A DNA stretch of 7,753 bases. Source: an uncultured Pseudomonadota bacterium. Its GTDB lineage: Bacteria; Pseudomonadota; Gammaproteobacteria; Burkholderiales; SG8-39. A program made the translations under genes and the position numbers. The notes beneath the pieces are model-generated. The model searched no databases, was not told the origin of the DNA, and saw only the letters and a list, made by a program, of their open reading frames with translations. Position 1 is the first letter of the stretch; each line of letters begins with the position of its first letter. The stretch lies in NCBI GenBank assembly GCA_903895005.1, contig CAITSH010000324.1:1-7753 (forward strand), read 5' to 3'. Positions 5,876 through 7,753 of this stretch are shown piece after piece.

Positions 5876-6658
5876 TCAGAATTTTTCATCGTAATCGACA
5901 GTAAGCGGCGCGTGATCGGAAAAGCGCGCATCCTTGAAAATCGCTGCACGCCTGGCCTTGGACGCGATTCCCGGGGTGGCGATCTGGTAGTCAAGACGCC
6001 AGCCGACATTCTTCGCCCATGCCTGCCCGCGGTTGCTCCACCAGGTATAAGACGCGTCCGTCGCCTCGGGGTGCAGTCTGCGATACACGTCGACCCAGCC
6101 GACCTTGTCAAACACGTCGGTGAGCCACGCGCGCTCTTCGGGTAAAAATCCCGAGTTTTTCTGGTTGGAACGCCAGTTTTTCAGGTCGATTTCCTTGTGC
6201 GCGATATTCCAGTCACCGCAAAGGATGACCTCACGGCCCTCTGCGCGCAGCTTTTTCAGCGCCGGTTTAAACAGCGCAAGAAAGCGAAACTTGGCCTGCT
6301 GTCGTTCGTCCGAACTGGAACCGGAGGGCAGATACACCGAAATAACAGAAACCTTGCCAAAATCCGCACGCAGGTAACGTCCTTCGGCGTCAAATTCACG
6401 ATCGCCCAGTCCGGGCGCAACACGGTCCGGCTTGTTGCGGGAATAAATGCCGACGCCGCTATAGCCTTTTTTTTCCGCGCAGTGAAAGTGGCCGGCAAAG
6501 CCGGCGGGGGCGAGCAACTCGGGCGACAGGTCTGATTCGTGCGCCTTGAGTTCCTGCATACAGACGATGTCGGCCTTTTGCTCCTGCAACCACGCGAGGT
6601 AGCCCTTGTTCGAGGCCGAGCGTATGCCGTTGAGATTAAGTGTGATTACGCGTAGCAT
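5876..6658 (-). CDS. xth: Exodeoxyribonuclease III / AP endonuclease (Xth family)
   Basis: A 260-aa DNA repair nuclease that cuts at abasic sites and degrades DNA from 3' ends. All active-site motifs of the Mg-dependent EEP fold are present: Asn8 in LNLNGIRSA, Glu36 in [15 protein letters not shown] (66-73), Tyr109 in YLPSG, Asp149 and Asn151 in [16 protein letters not shown] (168-176), YTWWS (204-208), Asp223 in GWRLDY, and the Asp248-His249 pair in SDHAPL. Length is close to the E. coli enzyme (268 aa). The protein begins directly with [11 protein letters not shown] as the family does, which fixes the start at 6658 although the ribosome binding site is weak. It is divergent from pyrE (111-bp gap) and convergent with the yqjD-like cluster (19-bp gap). 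Confidence 0.96.
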   Translation of the reverse strand: MLRVITLNLNGIRSASNKGYLAWLQEQKADIVCMQELKAHESDLSPELLAPAGFAGHFHCAEKKGYSGVGIYSRNKPDRVAPGLGDREFDAEGRYLRADFGKVSVISVYLPSGSSSDERQQAKFRFLALFKPALKKLRAEGREVILCGDWNIAHKEIDLKNWRSNQKNSGFLPEERAWLTDVFDKVGWVDVYRRLHPEATDASYTWWSNRGQAWAKNVGWRLDYQIATPGIASKARRAAIFKDARFSDHAPLTVDYDEKF

Positions 6659-6721
6659 TTCGGGGCTGTCCGTGGCGTGGAGTTTGAAAATGTCCGCGCG
6701 CTGCGACCGGACGGATTAAAG

Positions 6722-6727
6722 GATAAT
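6722..6727 (+). promoter_or_regulatory. Possible -10 of the pyrE promoter
   Basis: GATAAT lies 42 nt before the pyrE start, which would give a leader of about 35 nt. No acceptable -35 is seen 16-18 bp upstream; the TTGAAA at 6684-6689 is too far away to pair with it. Confidence 0.35.
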
Positions 6728-6750
6728 ACCGACCACTGCTTTCAAGGTAT

Positions 6751-6764
6751 GCGGCGAGCGCCGC
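6751..6764 (+). promoter_or_regulatory. Small GC hairpin directly in front of the pyrE start codon
   Basis: GCGGC 6751-6755 pairs with GCCGC 6760-6764 around a GAGC tetraloop, ending 5 nt before the ATG at 6770. It covers the place where a Shine-Dalgarno sequence would sit, and no other one is obvious. It may modulate translation, or may be chance in GC-rich DNA. Confidence 0.35.
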
Positions 6765-6769
6765 TGAAT

Positions 6770-7420
6770 ATGGCCGACTTCCGCAAAGAGTTCATTTCGT
6801 TCTGCATCGATGGTGGTGTGCTGCGCTTTGGCAGCTTTAAAACCAAGTCGGGGCGCATGTCACCGTATTTTTTCAACGCCGGCCTGTTCAACACCGGCGC
6901 GAGTCTGGACAAGCTGTCGGAATTTTACGCCAAAGCCATCCTGGCGGCCGACCTGCCCTTCGATATGTTGTTCGGCCCCGCTTACAAAGGTATCGTGCTC
7001 GCCTCGGGCGCCGCCATGGCGCTCGCCCGTTCCGGGCGCAGCGTGCCCTTTGCCTACAACCGCAAGGAAGCAAAGGACCATGGTGAGGGTGGCAATGTTG
7101 TAGGCGCCCCGCTCGCCGGCCGCGTACTGATCGTCGACGACGTCATGACAGCCGGCACCGCCGCACGCGAATCGGTGCAGATCATCCGTGCCGCCGGTGC
7201 GATCCCCTGCGGGGTCGCCATCGCAATGGACCGCATGGAGCGCGGCAATTCGCCGCTCTCCGCGGTGCAGGAGGTGACACGCGATTTTGGCATCCCGGTG
7301 ATCACCATCGCCACGCTCGACGACATGCTCGAGTTCCTGCAGGAACGTCCGGAACTGGTACAAAATATGCGCGAAATCTCTGAGTATCGTCAGACTTACG
7401 GAGCAGCCGTCCATGCTTAG
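6770..7420 (+). CDS. pyrE: Orotate phosphoribosyltransferase
   Basis: PyrE joins orotate to PRPP to give orotidine 5'-monophosphate in pyrimidine synthesis, in the cytosol. Motifs by residue from this start: [16 protein letters not shown] (23-38), [10 protein letters not shown] (69-78), the mobile catalytic loop [12 protein letters not shown] (97-108), and the PRPP-binding signature [13 protein letters not shown] (119-131). The start at 6770 (MADFRKEF) gives 216 aa, close to the 213 aa of E. coli PyrE. Earlier in-frame starts (ATG 6749, ATG 6677) would add non-conserved residues and read into the promoter region. The gene is divergent from xth. A DUF4124 gene starts inside its last codons and is probably co-transcribed. 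Confidence 0.96.
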   Translation: MADFRKEFISFCIDGGVLRFGSFKTKSGRMSPYFFNAGLFNTGASLDKLSEFYAKAILAADLPFDMLFGPAYKGIVLASGAAMALARSGRSVPFAYNRKEAKDHGEGGNVVGAPLAGRVLIVDDVMTAGTAARESVQIIRAAGAIPCGVAIAMDRMERGNSPLSAVQEVTRDFGIPVITIATLDDMLEFLQERPELVQNMREISEYRQTYGAAVHA

Positions 7421-7753
7421 ATCACTCATCGCCATCGCGCTGTCCTCCATCCTGGCTGCGGGACTCGCCTTTGGGCAGGCCAAAACCATGTACCGCTGGG
7501 TGGATGAAAAAGGCAAGGTCCAGTACACCGACCGACCGCCCGTCGAGTCGGCGGGGCGTCCGTCCTCAACCCTGACCACCCAGGGCCAGGTGCTCAAACG
7601 CAACGAAGCGGCGCTGACGCCGGAGCAGCAGGAAGCGCGGGACGCCGAACGAAAGAAGGCGCGCGACGAGGAAGCCGCGGCGCGCGAGGAGCGTCGCAAG
7701 AACATGGCGCTGCTCTCGACCTACCCTTCTGAAAAGGACATCGACGATGCGCG
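7413..7753 (+). CDS. DUF4124-domain exported protein, partial
   Basis: The ATG overlaps the end of pyrE by 8 bp, with a GGAG at 7400-7403 as ribosome binding site. The first 113 codons are present; the gene continues past the window. An N-terminal signal peptide ([23 protein letters not shown]) would export it. The DUF4124 signature [17 protein letters not shown] follows at about 27-43, a short beta fold found in many proteobacterial envelope proteins. From about residue 68 the chain is rich in Glu, Arg, Lys and Ala ([20 protein letters not shown]), predicting a charged helix or coiled coil. No enzyme function is known for this domain. The link to pyrE is positional only. Confidence 0.85.
   Translation, partial: MLRSLIAIALSSILAAGLAFGQAKTMYRWVDEKGKVQYTDRPPVESAGRPSSTLTTQGQVLKRNEAALTPEQQEARDAERKKARDEEAAAREERRKNMALLSTYPSEKDIDDA

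Noticed and set aside
6692..6712. Inverted repeat GTCCG/CGGAC in the xth-pyrE gap as an operator
   Set aside because: Only five base pairs with an 11-nt spacer in a very GC-rich stretch; not distinguishable from chance.
6860..7705. Long open frame on the minus strand opposite pyrE and the DUF4124 gene
   Set aside because: It spans two well-supported plus-strand genes and its translation is low-complexity, with no recognisable motif.

Overview
The window reads as chromosomal DNA of a GC-rich betaproteobacterium, most likely Burkholderiales or a close relative. The evidence is a Bug-family (TctC-like) periplasmic binding protein, a metX-metW pair of betaproteobacterial type followed by a convergent ampG-like transporter, a yqjD/yqjE/yqjK-type cluster, and an xth/pyrE divergent pair followed by a DUF4124 gene. 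It looks like housekeeping DNA. I see no mobile elements, CRISPR arrays, tRNA or rRNA genes.

Layout: the 3' end of a probable PTS enzyme I gene (1-137); an orphan Bug solute-binding protein (203-1174); a regulatory leader (about 1191-1366); metX and metW, overlapping by ATGA (1367-3117); an ampG-like muropeptide permease on the minus strand, whose end overlaps metW tail to tail (3104-4453); a 107-bp divergent gap; a tightly packed plus-strand cluster of four small membrane-associated proteins (4561-5856: DUF883/YqjD-ElaB, YqjE/holin-like, YqjK-like, LETM1-like); exonuclease III on the minus strand (5876-6658); and pyrE (6770-7420), overlapped by a secreted or lipid-anchored DUF4124 protein that runs off the right edge.

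The most informative non-coding element is the metX leader. A -10-like TAATAT places the transcript start at about the first base of an apparent SAM-II (SAM-alpha) riboswitch. The aptamer has a 6-bp hairpin inserted between its P1 3' strand and its conserved CGGCTAAAGC strand. It is followed by a strong intrinsic terminator. The conserved 3' strand of the aptamer can instead pair with the 5' arm of the terminator (11 pairs around a 2-nt bulge). This gives a complete, readable ON/OFF circuit: SAM bound, terminator forms, metX-metW off; SAM absent, antiterminator forms, genes on. MetX acylates homoserine and MetW, a SAM-fold methyltransferase-like partner, is made from the same transcript, so the end product of the pathway controls the operon.

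The second point of interest is the four-gene envelope cluster, whose last member is a minimal LETM1-like protein of about 100 residues. No wholly new system is evident. The leader architecture and the four-gene cluster are the items most worth checking.
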